Origin: Veillonellaceae bacterium
GTDB taxonomy: Bacteria; Bacillota_C; Negativicutes; Veillonellales; Veillonellaceae
Assembly: GCA_902834965.1 (NCBI GenBank)
Contig: CADFKY010000013.1
Span: forward strand, 1 to 19,024
DNA length: 19,024 nt
Direction: 5' to 3'
Below the pieces are notes generated by a model, which was given only the letters and a program-made list of their open reading frames with translations, had not been told where the DNA came from and did no database searches. Below, in pieces: positions 7,559 through 15,248 of this stretch; position 1 is the first letter of the stretch, and each line of letters begins with the position of its first letter. Both the position numbers and the translations under genes were made by a program.

Positions 7559-8077
7559 TTAGGCTTGCAACTTTGCAAGTACAGATTTTGTAAATTCTTT
7601 TGCATTTGCAAAGTCTTGTTCATCTGGATGTGTCTCAGCCGCTTTATGTAATGCATCGCGTTCAGGACTTTGACCATGCGCAGATCCAGGTGGGAACATT
7701 TTATACATCATTTCGATGACTTTAGGATCGATTTTACCTTGGCATACGAAGCCATCTACAAGGGATTCCTTATTTTGTAATAACTCGGATGCTTTTTCGA
7801 TACTTTCACGAGCATGATCGGAATCTGCATACATACCTAAGGTAGCAAAGAATACGATATTAGGATTTTTCAAGGTTTCAATCAATTTGGCCGCCTCTTT
7901 ATTCGCTGTACTGCGATCTACCCAGAAACCTACGAACACAGTATCATAATCTCCTAAATTCTCAGGCGCCTCTTTTACAGGGACGCAAGGCGTACCTTCA
8001 GGCATGACGGAAGCCATTGCTTCTGCTACGCTTTTAGTATTTCCCGTGAGGGATGAATATAAAATAATGGATTTCAT
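7559..8077 (-). CDS. Flavodoxin-family protein, probable partner of the heme-degrading enzyme
   Basis: A 172-residue protein with a flavodoxin fold. The FMN phosphate loop is SSLTGNTK (residues 8-15), and the later segments VGFWVDRST (about 49-57) and FATLGMYADSDH (about 77-88) are where isoalloxazine-contacting loops are expected. A soluble one-electron carrier is what a ChuW/HutW radical SAM enzyme needs to reduce its cluster. In Fusobacterium a flavodoxin-like protein (HmuF) encoded beside the ChuW homologue HmuW acts in heme handling and reduction of the linear product. The same role is likely here by position, but I did not align them. It is slightly longer than minimal flavodoxins, with a C-terminal helical part (about 130-172). 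The site AAAGGAG precedes its ATG, and it lies between tonB and hutW. Confidence 0.8.
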   Translation of the reverse strand: MKSIILYSSLTGNTKSVAEAMASVMPEGTPCVPVKEAPENLGDYDTVFVGFWVDRSTANKEAAKLIETLKNPNIVFFATLGMYADSDHARESIEKASELLQNKESLVDGFVCQGKIDPKVIEMMYKMFPPGSAHGQSPERDALHKAAETHPDEQDFANAKEFTKSVLAKLQA

Positions 8078-8122
8078 AATTATCTCCTTTAATTCATAGA
8101 TAGGTCTATCACATAGATACTT

Positions 8123-8917
8123 CTATTCATCTTCATCATCAGATGATTCATGACCTCTAAACTCAACTGGTACATTGATATCTATATCTTCACCAGTTAG
8201 ATTTTGATATGGTGTTGCCGCTACCACTGCAGACATAGCCGCATCATTAAAGATTTCATTGGTAGACGATACAATACTTTGACCAATAAGGTTGCCATTT
8301 GTATCTAATGTAACTTGTACAGTTACATCACCTTGTAACTTTCTTTTTAAAGCCATTGAAGGCATTTGTGCATTATTTTGCACTCTTACACGGAATCCCT
8401 CCGTATCAAAGGTAGCTTTCACCGTACCATGACCATCACCTTTACCAGGGCCGTCACCGTTACCATTCCCCTGACCTTGACCATCACCATTACCAGTGCC
8501 AACACCTGTACCGTTACCACCGCCAGAGCCGCCACCAGTACCAGGGCCGGAACCACCTGCAGAATTATCACCAGAAGAATTACCTTTATGTTCGCCGCCT
8601 TTTTGGGGTACATCTACTGCATCAGGAATATCTGTTACAGTAGATGGATCTATATTCGCTACAACAGCCTTTGTTCTTGCCGCCACTTCATCTGCTGACA
8701 ACGGTTTTGGGAATAGGTCAGACCTGTTCCCGCCACCTCCACCAGCATGACCGCTGCCGCCATCATCGAGTACACTTTGTGTGAGGTCGATCTCATACGT
8801 TTCCATATCTTGAATTGCTGGAACTACTACGAAAAAGATTACGGCAACAAAGAGAGCAATGAGATGAACTATGGCGGATATAATGGCTGCTTTTTTCCAT
8901 GATATGCCTAGTCCCAT
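8123..8917 (-). CDS. tonB: TonB-family energy transducer with glycine-rich linker
   Basis: A 264-residue protein with one N-terminal membrane anchor (about residues 9-33, with a histidine in AIVHLIALF as in TonB), a long periplasmic linker and a C-terminal TonB domain (about 168-255, including GDVTVQVTLDTNGNL and VVAATPY). It carries proton-motive energy from ExbB/ExbD to the receptor. The linker is unusual: residues 107-164 are dominated by Gly, Asn, Ser and Asp with almost none of the Pro-Glu/Pro-Lys repeats that stiffen classical TonB, and a shorter Gly run lies at 53-63. The protein ends in an acidic tail (SSDDEDE). The start is two bases past the exbD stop, with its AAAGGA site inside exbD, so the genes are coupled. 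Placement with exbB and exbD makes TonB more likely than TolA. Confidence 0.88.
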   Translation of the reverse strand: MGLGISWKKAAIISAIVHLIALFVAVIFFVVVPAIQDMETYEIDLTQSVLDDGGSGHAGGGGGNRSDLFPKPLSADEVAARTKAVVANIDPSTVTDIPDAVDVPQKGGEHKGNSSGDNSAGGSGPGTGGGSGGGNGTGVGTGNGDGQGQGNGNGDGPGKGDGHGTVKATFDTEGFRVRVQNNAQMPSMALKRKLQGDVTVQVTLDTNGNLIGQSIVSSTNEIFNDAAMSAVVAATPYQNLTGEDIDINVPVEFRGHESSDDEDE

Positions 8918-8919
8918 AG

Positions 8920-9327
8920 TTATCCTTTCTGTTCGGCTGCAATGGCCAAGCGTTTAACGCCAGATTGTTTTAACATATCCATAATCGCTACAACTTGACC
9001 ATGAGCAGCGCGTTTGTCAGCTTGTAAAATAACGCTAGCATTTGGATTTTCTTGAATACGCTGTTTAACCATGGCTTCAGCATCATCAATGCTCATTGGC
9101 TTATTATCAATTGTAATATGTCCTTCTGCATCTAATGTAAGTACTACAGGTAATTGAGCTGGTGCAGAGGCACTTGTAGCTTGTGGTAATTGCACGGATA
9201 ACGCCTTTTGAGCAACTGTTTGCAAGCTGTTCATCATGAAGAATACCAACAAGAAGAAAATAATATCAATCATTGGGATAATCATGAATTCAGGCTTTGT
9301 TTTCATACGAAAGCTTTGTAGGTTCAT
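8920..9327 (-). CDS. exbD: ExbD-family proton channel subunit
   Basis: A 135-residue protein with a short cytoplasmic N-terminus, one transmembrane helix (about 15-34) and a periplasmic domain. The essential membrane aspartate is D21 in MIIPMIDIIFFLL, and the periplasmic end LQADKRAAHGQVVAIMDMLK is typical for ExbD/TolR. With ExbB it forms the proton-driven motor for TonB. I chose the ATG at 9327 because GGGTGG lies eight bases upstream and the ATG follows the exbB stop by two bases. A GTG at 9339 would add four residues but overlaps exbB and lacks its own site. Confidence 0.92.
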   Translation of the reverse strand: MNLQSFRMKTKPEFMIIPMIDIIFFLLVFFMMNSLQTVAQKALSVQLPQATSASAPAQLPVVLTLDAEGHITIDNKPMSIDDAEAMVKQRIQENPNASVILQADKRAAHGQVVAIMDMLKQSGVKRLAIAAEQKG

Positions 9328-9329
9328 AA

Positions 9330-9947
9330 TTAATTCCACCCTTCTCGCTTAGCACTAACGATGTTCACACACATACCTTCGATTTGATTAATAATGGAAT
9401 CTAAACGATGGCTAAAGAATGTGTACACAATAAATGCCATGATGGCTACACACAAACCAGACGCTGTAGCGATGAGGGCTTCACCAACGCCACCAGTAAT
9501 AGCGGATGCACCAGCACCAGCATCAAGAATACTAAAGGAACCAATCATACCTGTAACAGTACCAAGTAAGCCTAATAATGGGGAGATTGTAACAGTAGCG
9601 CTAAGGTAATCCATATATTTACGGAAACCAACCGCATCAACACCCATTTGATCAGCGAAGGCCGTTTTCATTGCTTCTTCGCTAGAAGCATTATGTAGAC
9701 CAGCTTCTGCAATGCGACTTGCAATAGATGGGTTTTCTTTGATTACTTTATCAATTTCGTCCCACTTTTGTAATTTTGCTAGTTCATTGACTGCATGAGT
9801 AACAACAAATGTCTTACCTGAATACTTATGATAAAAGAAAGCCCGTTCTACAGCAATAGCGATAACCATGAAAGACAAGAGTAATAATGGATACATTACA
9901 TACCCGCCACTATGAAACAAGTGAATGACATAATTTAAATTTTCCAT
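9330..9947 (-). CDS. exbB: ExbB/MotA/TolQ-family proton channel subunit
   Basis: A 205-residue inner-membrane protein with three predicted helices: about 17-37, 118-142 and 155-178. The signature PLLGLLGTVTGMI (123-135) and the small-residue helix GEALIATASGLCVAIMAF (155-172) line the proton pathway in this family. It forms the pentameric ExbB ring around ExbD and powers TonB. The cytoplasmic loop (about 40-115) carries a helical region. It begins 35 bases after the receptor stop, with AAAGG before the ATG and no hairpin between, so the receptor and motor genes are probably co-transcribed. Confidence 0.92.
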   Translation of the reverse strand: MENLNYVIHLFHSGGYVMYPLLLLSFMVIAIAVERAFFYHKYSGKTFVVTHAVNELAKLQKWDEIDKVIKENPSIASRIAEAGLHNASSEEAMKTAFADQMGVDAVGFRKYMDYLSATVTISPLLGLLGTVTGMIGSFSILDAGAGASAITGGVGEALIATASGLCVAIMAFIVYTFFSHRLDSIINQIEGMCVNIVSAKREGWN

Positions 9948-9982
9948 TTTAGTAACCTTTCTGCCTGTTTACAGACTGAACA

Positions 9983-12900
9983 TTAGAACCTGTAGGTCCC
10001 TTGAATTCTTGTATAATCGCCTAACTTAAAGCTTTCACTACCATATAAAGTATCTCGTTTATTAGTGCCCTTCGCATCAAATGTATAGAATGCTTCAAGG
10101 AGTAAATCCTTGCGTGGTACATAGCCCGCACCAAATGTGAAGCTACGAATACCATCGAGATAACGATCTGGTACAGCACCAGTACCATTACCGCCAAAGA
10201 ATGAACCATGTTCAAAGTATTTATAGTCGATAAATGCATTCCAAGATTTTGGAACATCTAGATCAGCACGACCAATGTCTAAGCGGGCCATCCAGAATTG
10301 AGGTGTACCACCCATTTGATGACCTTTAAGAGCAAAGTCTGCAGTGCCCCGTTCATGTTGATATACCGTATTACCATTTAAGTAACGCCCTAGGTTGGAA
10401 CGGTTTTGGCCGTAATCAACGGTAACCGAAGCATTAGCACCTAATTGATATTTAGCGCCAATACCGAATACTTGAGCTACATTGGAGAAGTTATATTCAT
10501 CATTACCGTTGCCATTTGCATTTAAATAGGTATGTGTTTTACCACCGAAGGAACGTAAGTACCATGCTTGTACCCCAAGACGAGAGCCTATTTGTTTCTT
10601 GTATTGAACAAAGGCCGCTTTATCAATAGCCGGTACAGTATCTTTTTCAAGAACTACACCTTCTGTACGAATCAAATTACCGATGATCTTGCCTATTGCT
10701 TCACGAGGTAATTTATTTTCAGACTCTGCATCATGTACAACTTTTTCAAGATTGTATAAATAGTTGTACATTGCTGGTGTCATGCCCCAACCATAATCAG
10801 AACTACCTTCACCCCAGTCGTTAGAGGCCATTGTAAAGTTCTTTTTATAAATCGCATCTTTAGCATCATAATCGCTAAATACATAGCTACCGCTATCGTA
10901 TTTATACGTTTTAGCACCTAAATAACCAGTGAACTCATAATCACTAGATGGTTGTCCATAGTAATCATAGGATTGTTTGAAAGTACCATCTGGCTGTTTA
11001 ACCCAAACAACATCAAGCTCACTATTGTTATAGTTACTCCAGTTATCTATAGCATTATATTTAGCTATTTCTGCTACGGATTGATTGATCTCGTCACCAT
11101 GTTTTTCAACATAAGTCTTAGGATTTACTAAAGCATCTTTATTATCGGTTGATACGATAAGACCTTTCGCTTTTTCTTTTAAGTATTCAGGATATAAGGA
11201 GGAGTTCACATTATACATAATGTCCCCTGTCTTATAGAGTTTTTCTCCTGTATTCTTGTTCGTGATTTCATACATTGCATAGCCACCAGATGGGATATCT
11301 AGGGAGAATTTCTTCTCCGCCATATCCGTAGGATACGCTTTTGTAAGAATATCTTGTAAGCGACTCATAATTTGAGCTTGTTTTTGTTGAGTCTCTTTTA
11401 ATTTAGCATCGGCTTTAGCCATTTCTTGATCCCGATTTGGATTGCTCCAGCTAAGATCTAATGATTCCTTATAAGCCTCATATTCATCTTGTAAGCCTTT
11501 AAGTTGTTGATAGAAGTAGATGCTATCTGTCTTACCTTTGTAAGTAGAATCATAGATACCATTAGGACTATCTGGTGCTGCTGCATCCTCTGTAGATTTT
11601 TTCTCACCATCAGAGCCAGTTTTTGTAGCACTGTTGATATCATATGGATATTCATCACGATTGATACCAATCAATTCAGCCGCTGTTGGCGGTCTATAAA
11701 TAACTTCATGTACTGCATGAGTATAAGCCGAATCAGTAATACCTGTACTATGTTTGAAAGTACCAACACCAATACGAACTTGTGAGTCATGACCATTCCA
11801 AACGGCACGAACGCCATCATAAGATTGACCAAACCAGTAGCCACTAGCCCCCATAGGTTCTGTTAAGCGACCTACCGATACATCCCATTTTTTAACGCGT
11901 CTTGTGAGATCAACTGTGTCGATTCGTTGATGGTTAAAGCCTTTAGAATCGGATTGTGTCCAGCTTGTATCAACACCGCTCATACCAGTTGCACTACCGA
12001 TAACTTTAAGATTGGTAAACTCATTAAGACGAGCATCGAAGCCTAGGCGCAAACGTTGTTCAAAGCTATGACGATTGGCATCGTACATATTAGCTTTTGC
12101 AGAACCAATAGCGGAATTTTCTCTAAATGGAGATTGTGGTCTATTAGAGCCATCATGTGCCATCCAACGTGCTCTGTAGTCGCCAACTAATGTAACACCA
12201 CGTTCTTTAGTAGTGTCGAAATCAGAATGAATAAAATCAGTTAAGCGAACCACATCAGATACGTTTTGTACACCGGATTCACCATTTGTAACGTTTCCAT
12301 TAGTATCCGTTACATTTGTACCTGCTACGCTACCTTTTGCACCATCCTTAGTCTTACCGATAGCTGTCGTTTTACTGCTGTCTCCACCACCAAATTTAAG
12401 GTTAACCCCTACACGATACACACGTTCTTGCGTAGCACGGTCATCATCGCGATGGTTAAAGATATTATTGATGCCAAAGTACATCATGGCATTTTTATTG
12501 AATCGTTTTTGAACCATTACGTTCCAAATGCCAAATGTTTTCTTTTCATAGGTTTGCTTCTTATATACGCCTGCATCACCAGATAAAATATCTGGCCAGT
12601 AGTTGCCACCATTATTAAGAGTATTACTATCAAGCATATTGATATAGTAATCGCCCCAAATGGAACCATTCCAACCGGATTTAGGGTTGTCATAGGTAAT
12701 ACCAATATCAACCTTATGCATTGGTTTATCCAACAATTGTCGAGGCATTGTTGGATCACTCTTATTGATGGCATGCAAGTATGTATACCCGAGCTTACCG
12801 GACCAATACTTACCGAATTTTTGTTGTACCTCTGCTTGAAGGCCCGTAATTTCAGCTTTACCAATATTTTTAAAGCTATAAATCATGTCTGGTGCACGTT

Positions 12901-15067
12901 GGTACTTAGCATCACCTTTGAGGTATGGAGCAAAGTCCATAAAGTCCCCTGTGAAGTATACAGACATATAGTTTTTGATGCGGTTATGGAATACGCCTAC
13001 ACGAGCATAAGTATTCTTATTTTCACCTTCTAAGCTCATGTCAAAGTTAACAGATTTCTCAGGTTTCAAATTAGGATTGCCAGCCCAGTACCAACCAAGT
13101 TTTGCAACCCCAATACCAACAGGATTAGAAGCATACATTTCCCAGTTATACCACAATTCACCCATGCCAGGCTCTGTATAACCAGTACCTACATTAGCTT
13201 TAAACCTGCGATGTGTATTGCCTTTAACGTTATAGGTCATCCCTAAGGACGCAGATAAATTAGAACCAAATAAGCTGCTGTTATCAAAGCGAAGAATTGG
13301 GGATAATGTTAAATTCTTATTTACCTGCCATGTATCAGAAACATAAGCATTTAACTTGCGAATCGTACCGCTACCAGTTGTTAAACGTTGATCACGGCTA
13401 CGATATTCTTCTAAGAAGGCTTTGCCATTTAGCTTAGGTGCTTTTTTACGCATTTCCGGATCATTGGACTCGCCGTATTTAAAGTAATCACCTACAATAT
13501 TGGCACGTGTTGCAGATAATACAGGATTTTCAGCTTTTAAACGATCTTCTAAAGCCTTATAACGAGCTTTAAACTCATCTGTTACAGGTTGATTATTAGG
13601 AGATGTACTAGACCAATCACTTAATCTACTTTCAGACAAACCATAGTTTATATAGTCATCGTAAGTTATACCTGGTTTTTGAGCATCTGTTTCTGCCCCA
13701 TAGTATTCATAATCCATATCCCATTGCGGCATACCGCCACCGGAATTAATGAATTTATAGTCGTGGATATGAGAGTAAACCTTAATGCTATTATCGCCTT
13801 TACGTCGTACAAGGCGGTCTAGTTTATCTACTAGCAAGCTCTTATCGTACTCCCATGGATCGATATACATGGTGCTTGTATTAGGGGAGCTCTTTAATCG
13901 GCTACCAGAGCCTTCTTCACGAGCATAGCTTACACCGTAGCTAAGCAAATGATTTTTGTTGAGCTGTGTATTCGCATTAGCTCGAATATCTAATTGACGG
14001 TGATCGATGTTATCGATATAACGCAACTCATTGGAGCCTTCATAGGCGGAGCGACCTGTATAGCTAATGAGGGCTACATCATTTTCTTTAATGCGGGAGT
14101 AGTTAGTTTCAACAGTCCAATCGCTTTTGCCTGCTCGGGAGGACCATTGTAAATTAGCCGTATTGCGGTCTGCGGTACGTTTGAAATGTTGTTGCGGCTC
14201 TAAGTCAGAGTCGGAGTGCTTAACATCGCGTACAAGGTCTTCTGTGTAGCGGTTAAGACGCATTTCAAATTTATTCTTATCATTAGCTTCATAGGTTGCT
14301 ACAAGACCGATATCAGCCGCATCACCATAATAACGAAGTACATTTGGCTTGAAATTATGTTTTGCATAATCAAAGGCCATACCAGAATCTCGACGTTTAA
14401 CAGATGCTAAAACAGGCATAAGATCACGTTTACTGCCTGACAAACCAACCTTTAACTTACCCATTTGACCAGAGTCGGCACGAATAAAGAAGTTTTGAAA
14501 TGGGAATGTATCACTATCACTCTTACGACGCATGCCTTCGGCGTTCAATTGTAAGGTCGGTTTCTTTTGCGCTTTTTTTGTAATGATGTTAACAACACCA
14601 CCAATAGCATCTGAACCGTATTTTGCACTGGCTGCCCCTTGGATAACCTCAATGCGTTCAACATTTTCTGTACCTAACCGTTGAACTTCATCTGCTGCAC
14701 CAGAGTACTTATCAAAATCGCCTAGTACTGGTTGACCATCTACTAAAATAAGTGTGTGACGCGCTTCTGCACCACGAATAGATACACCTACACGGCCCAT
14801 AGCATCTACAGTTCTAGAGACGCCAGTTTGTGTAAAAATAATGTCTTCGACGGACTTCGCCTGCTTCTTCTCAATATCTTTCTTGGTAATGATTTGCACT
14901 TGCTGTGAGTTCAATTTTGCTTCTTCTTCTGCCCATGTTCCTTTAACATGAACAACATCTGTAGTAACGGTTGCATTCTCAGCCCATACTACAAGAGGTG
15001 CGCTAAGCCACAAGGCAACTGCACTAGACAGAATTATGGCGCGCTTTGTATGTCCCCACCGGTCCAT
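9983..15067 (-). CDS. TonB-dependent receptor fused to a second porin-like beta-barrel (1694 aa)
   Basis: The start has GAGGAGGG and a signal peptide (about 1-29, cleavage after VVWA). Residues about 35-165 form a TonB plug domain (a TonB-box-like TDVVHV near 36-41, then VGVSIRGAEARHTLILVDG and IQGAASAKYGSDAIGGVVNI). The first barrel follows and ends at LKF (about 890-892). It has NPNLKPE (664-670), frequent in heme receptors, but TGYTEPGMGELW replaces the usual FRAP motif and no histidine lies between the two. After a 45-residue Gly/Asn/Thr linker, residues about 937-1694 form a second barrel-like domain resembling Negativicutes porins (VGRLTEPMGASGYWFGQSYDGVRAVW) and ending in the canonical outer-membrane signature TYRF. 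A charged coiled-coil segment is inserted at about 1173-1255. Ordinary receptors are 650-1000 residues. The context (ExbBD-TonB, flavodoxin, HutW, Fur-like site) suggests heme or another iron compound as ligand; the exact ligand is unproven. Confidence 0.88.
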   Translation of the reverse strand: MDRWGHTKRAIILSSAVALWLSAPLVVWAENATVTTDVVHVKGTWAEEEAKLNSQQVQIITKKDIEKKQAKSVEDIIFTQTGVSRTVDAMGRVGVSIRGAEARHTLILVDGQPVLGDFDKYSGAADEVQRLGTENVERIEVIQGAASAKYGSDAIGGVVNIITKKAQKKPTLQLNAEGMRRKSDSDTFPFQNFFIRADSGQMGKLKVGLSGSKRDLMPVLASVKRRDSGMAFDYAKHNFKPNVLRYYGDAADIGLVATYEANDKNKFEMRLNRYTEDLVRDVKHSDSDLEPQQHFKRTADRNTANLQWSSRAGKSDWTVETNYSRIKENDVALISYTGRSAYEGSNELRYIDNIDHRQLDIRANANTQLNKNHLLSYGVSYAREEGSGSRLKSSPNTSTMYIDPWEYDKSLLVDKLDRLVRRKGDNSIKVYSHIHDYKFINSGGGMPQWDMDYEYYGAETDAQKPGITYDDYINYGLSESRLSDWSSTSPNNQPVTDEFKARYKALEDRLKAENPVLSATRANIVGDYFKYGESNDPEMRKKAPKLNGKAFLEEYRSRDQRLTTGSGTIRKLNAYVSDTWQVNKNLTLSPILRFDNSSLFGSNLSASLGMTYNVKGNTHRRFKANVGTGYTEPGMGELWYNWEMYASNPVGIGVAKLGWYWAGNPNLKPEKSVNFDMSLEGENKNTYARVGVFHNRIKNYMSVYFTGDFMDFAPYLKGDAKYQRAPDMIYSFKNIGKAEITGLQAEVQQKFGKYWSGKLGYTYLHAINKSDPTMPRQLLDKPMHKVDIGITYDNPKSGWNGSIWGDYYINMLDSNTLNNGGNYWPDILSGDAGVYKKQTYEKKTFGIWNVMVQKRFNKNAMMYFGINNIFNHRDDDRATQERVYRVGVNLKFGGGDSSKTTAIGKTKDGAKGSVAGTNVTDTNGNVTNGESGVQNVSDVVRLTDFIHSDFDTTKERGVTLVGDYRARWMAHDGSNRPQSPFRENSAIGSAKANMYDANRHSFEQRLRLGFDARLNEFTNLKVIGSATGMSGVDTSWTQSDSKGFNHQRIDTVDLTRRVKKWDVSVGRLTEPMGASGYWFGQSYDGVRAVWNGHDSQVRIGVGTFKHSTGITDSAYTHAVHEVIYRPPTAAELIGINRDEYPYDINSATKTGSDGEKKSTEDAAAPDSPNGIYDSTYKGKTDSIYFYQQLKGLQDEYEAYKESLDLSWSNPNRDQEMAKADAKLKETQQKQAQIMSRLQDILTKAYPTDMAEKKFSLDIPSGGYAMYEITNKNTGEKLYKTGDIMYNVNSSLYPEYLKEKAKGLIVSTDNKDALVNPKTYVEKHGDEINQSVAEIAKYNAIDNWSNYNNSELDVVWVKQPDGTFKQSYDYYGQPSSDYEFTGYLGAKTYKYDSGSYVFSDYDAKDAIYKKNFTMASNDWGEGSSDYGWGMTPAMYNYLYNLEKVVHDAESENKLPREAIGKIIGNLIRTEGVVLEKDTVPAIDKAAFVQYKKQIGSRLGVQAWYLRSFGGKTHTYLNANGNGNDEYNFSNVAQVFGIGAKYQLGANASVTVDYGQNRSNLGRYLNGNTVYQHERGTADFALKGHQMGGTPQFWMARLDIGRADLDVPKSWNAFIDYKYFEHGSFFGGNGTGAVPDRYLDGIRSFTFGAGYVPRKDLLLEAFYTFDAKGTNKRDTLYGSESFKLGDYTRIQGTYRF

Positions 15068-15091
15068 TGTGCCCTCCTCAAATTTTAACTA

Positions 15092-15120
15092 ATTATACGT
15101 TTTGTATCTTTCACTCTCAA
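15092..15120 (-). promoter_or_regulatory. Promoter of the receptor-exbBD-tonB-hutW operon
   Basis: On the minus strand TTGAGA (15115-15120), a 17-base spacer and a perfect TATAAT (15092-15097) form a sigma-70-type promoter. Transcription should start near 15085, about 18 bases before the ATG at 15067. Confidence 0.75.
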
Positions 15121-15195
15121 ATAAAAAGATACACTCTACCAACATATAATGACATTGAATATCATTTACATTTTTATGTTAGCAAAGTGTATCTT
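15119..15195 (-). terminator. Large hairpin with U-tract after araC
   Basis: Arms 15175-15195 and 15126-15146 form 21 uninterrupted pairs in minus-strand RNA, three of them G-U; on the plus strand the same three positions are C-A mismatches. The loop can fold into a further 7-pair hairpin (15148-15166). The stem runs into UUUUUAUUU, as in an intrinsic terminator. It would end the araC transcript just before the receptor promoter. The AU-rich stem and large loop are atypical. Confidence 0.6.
15148..15166. promoter_or_regulatory. Fur-like box upstream of the receptor gene
   Basis: AATGATATTCAATGTCATT (minus strand) is a 9-1-9 inverted repeat with one mismatch. Its core TGATATTCAATGTCA matches 11 of 14 arm positions of the 7-1-7 Bacillus Fur consensus (TGATAAT-N-ATTATCA, from memory). 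It differs at one of 15 bases from the site at 16204-16218. It is about 28 bases upstream of the -35, farther than usual for a Fur repressor. Confidence 0.65.
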
Positions 15196-15205
15196 GCATA
15201 TCTAC

Positions 15206-15235
15206 TCCGAAAAGACCAAAAATATACGTTTCGGA
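15206..15235. repeat. TCCGAAA inverted repeat after the araC stop
   Basis: TCCGAAA (15206-15212) and TTTCGGA (15229-15235) are a perfect 7-base inverted repeat with a 16-base spacer. There is no U-tract after it on the minus strand, so it is not a convincing terminator; it may be a regulator-binding site. Confidence 0.35.
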
Positions 15236-15248
15236 CAATATTATATTG

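Larger units (their letters stand above)
15104..15195. repeat. Three AAGATAC motifs around the receptor promoter (possible operator)
   Basis: AAGATAC or its complement occurs at 15104-15110, 15126-15132 and 15189-15195. The first two (extended to 8 bases, GTATCTTT/AAAGATAC) form an inverted repeat flanking the -35 box, and one copy lies inside the promoter spacer. They are candidate sites for the adjacent AraC-type regulator. The outer two are also parts of the arms of the RNA hairpin, so their repetition may instead reflect RNA structure. Confidence 0.4.

Noticed and set aside
7540..7677. A 46-codon N-terminal extension of the HutW frame
   Set aside because: It overlaps the flavodoxin coding end, has no domain similarity, and a better ribosome-binding site precedes the ATG at 7539.
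8366..8750. Plus-strand open frames rich in proline or threonine
   Set aside because: They are antisense to the glycine-rich linker of tonB; Gly codons read backwards give Pro or Thr codons. There is no start context or family match.
12716..13033. Plus-strand open frames inside the receptor gene
   Set aside because: They are shadows of a long, well-supported minus-strand coding region and have no ribosome-binding sites or recognisable domains.
15206..15235. TCCGAAA inverted repeat as a terminator for araC
   Set aside because: Only seven pairs, a 16-base loop and no U-tract afterwards; the hairpin at 15119-15195 fits better.
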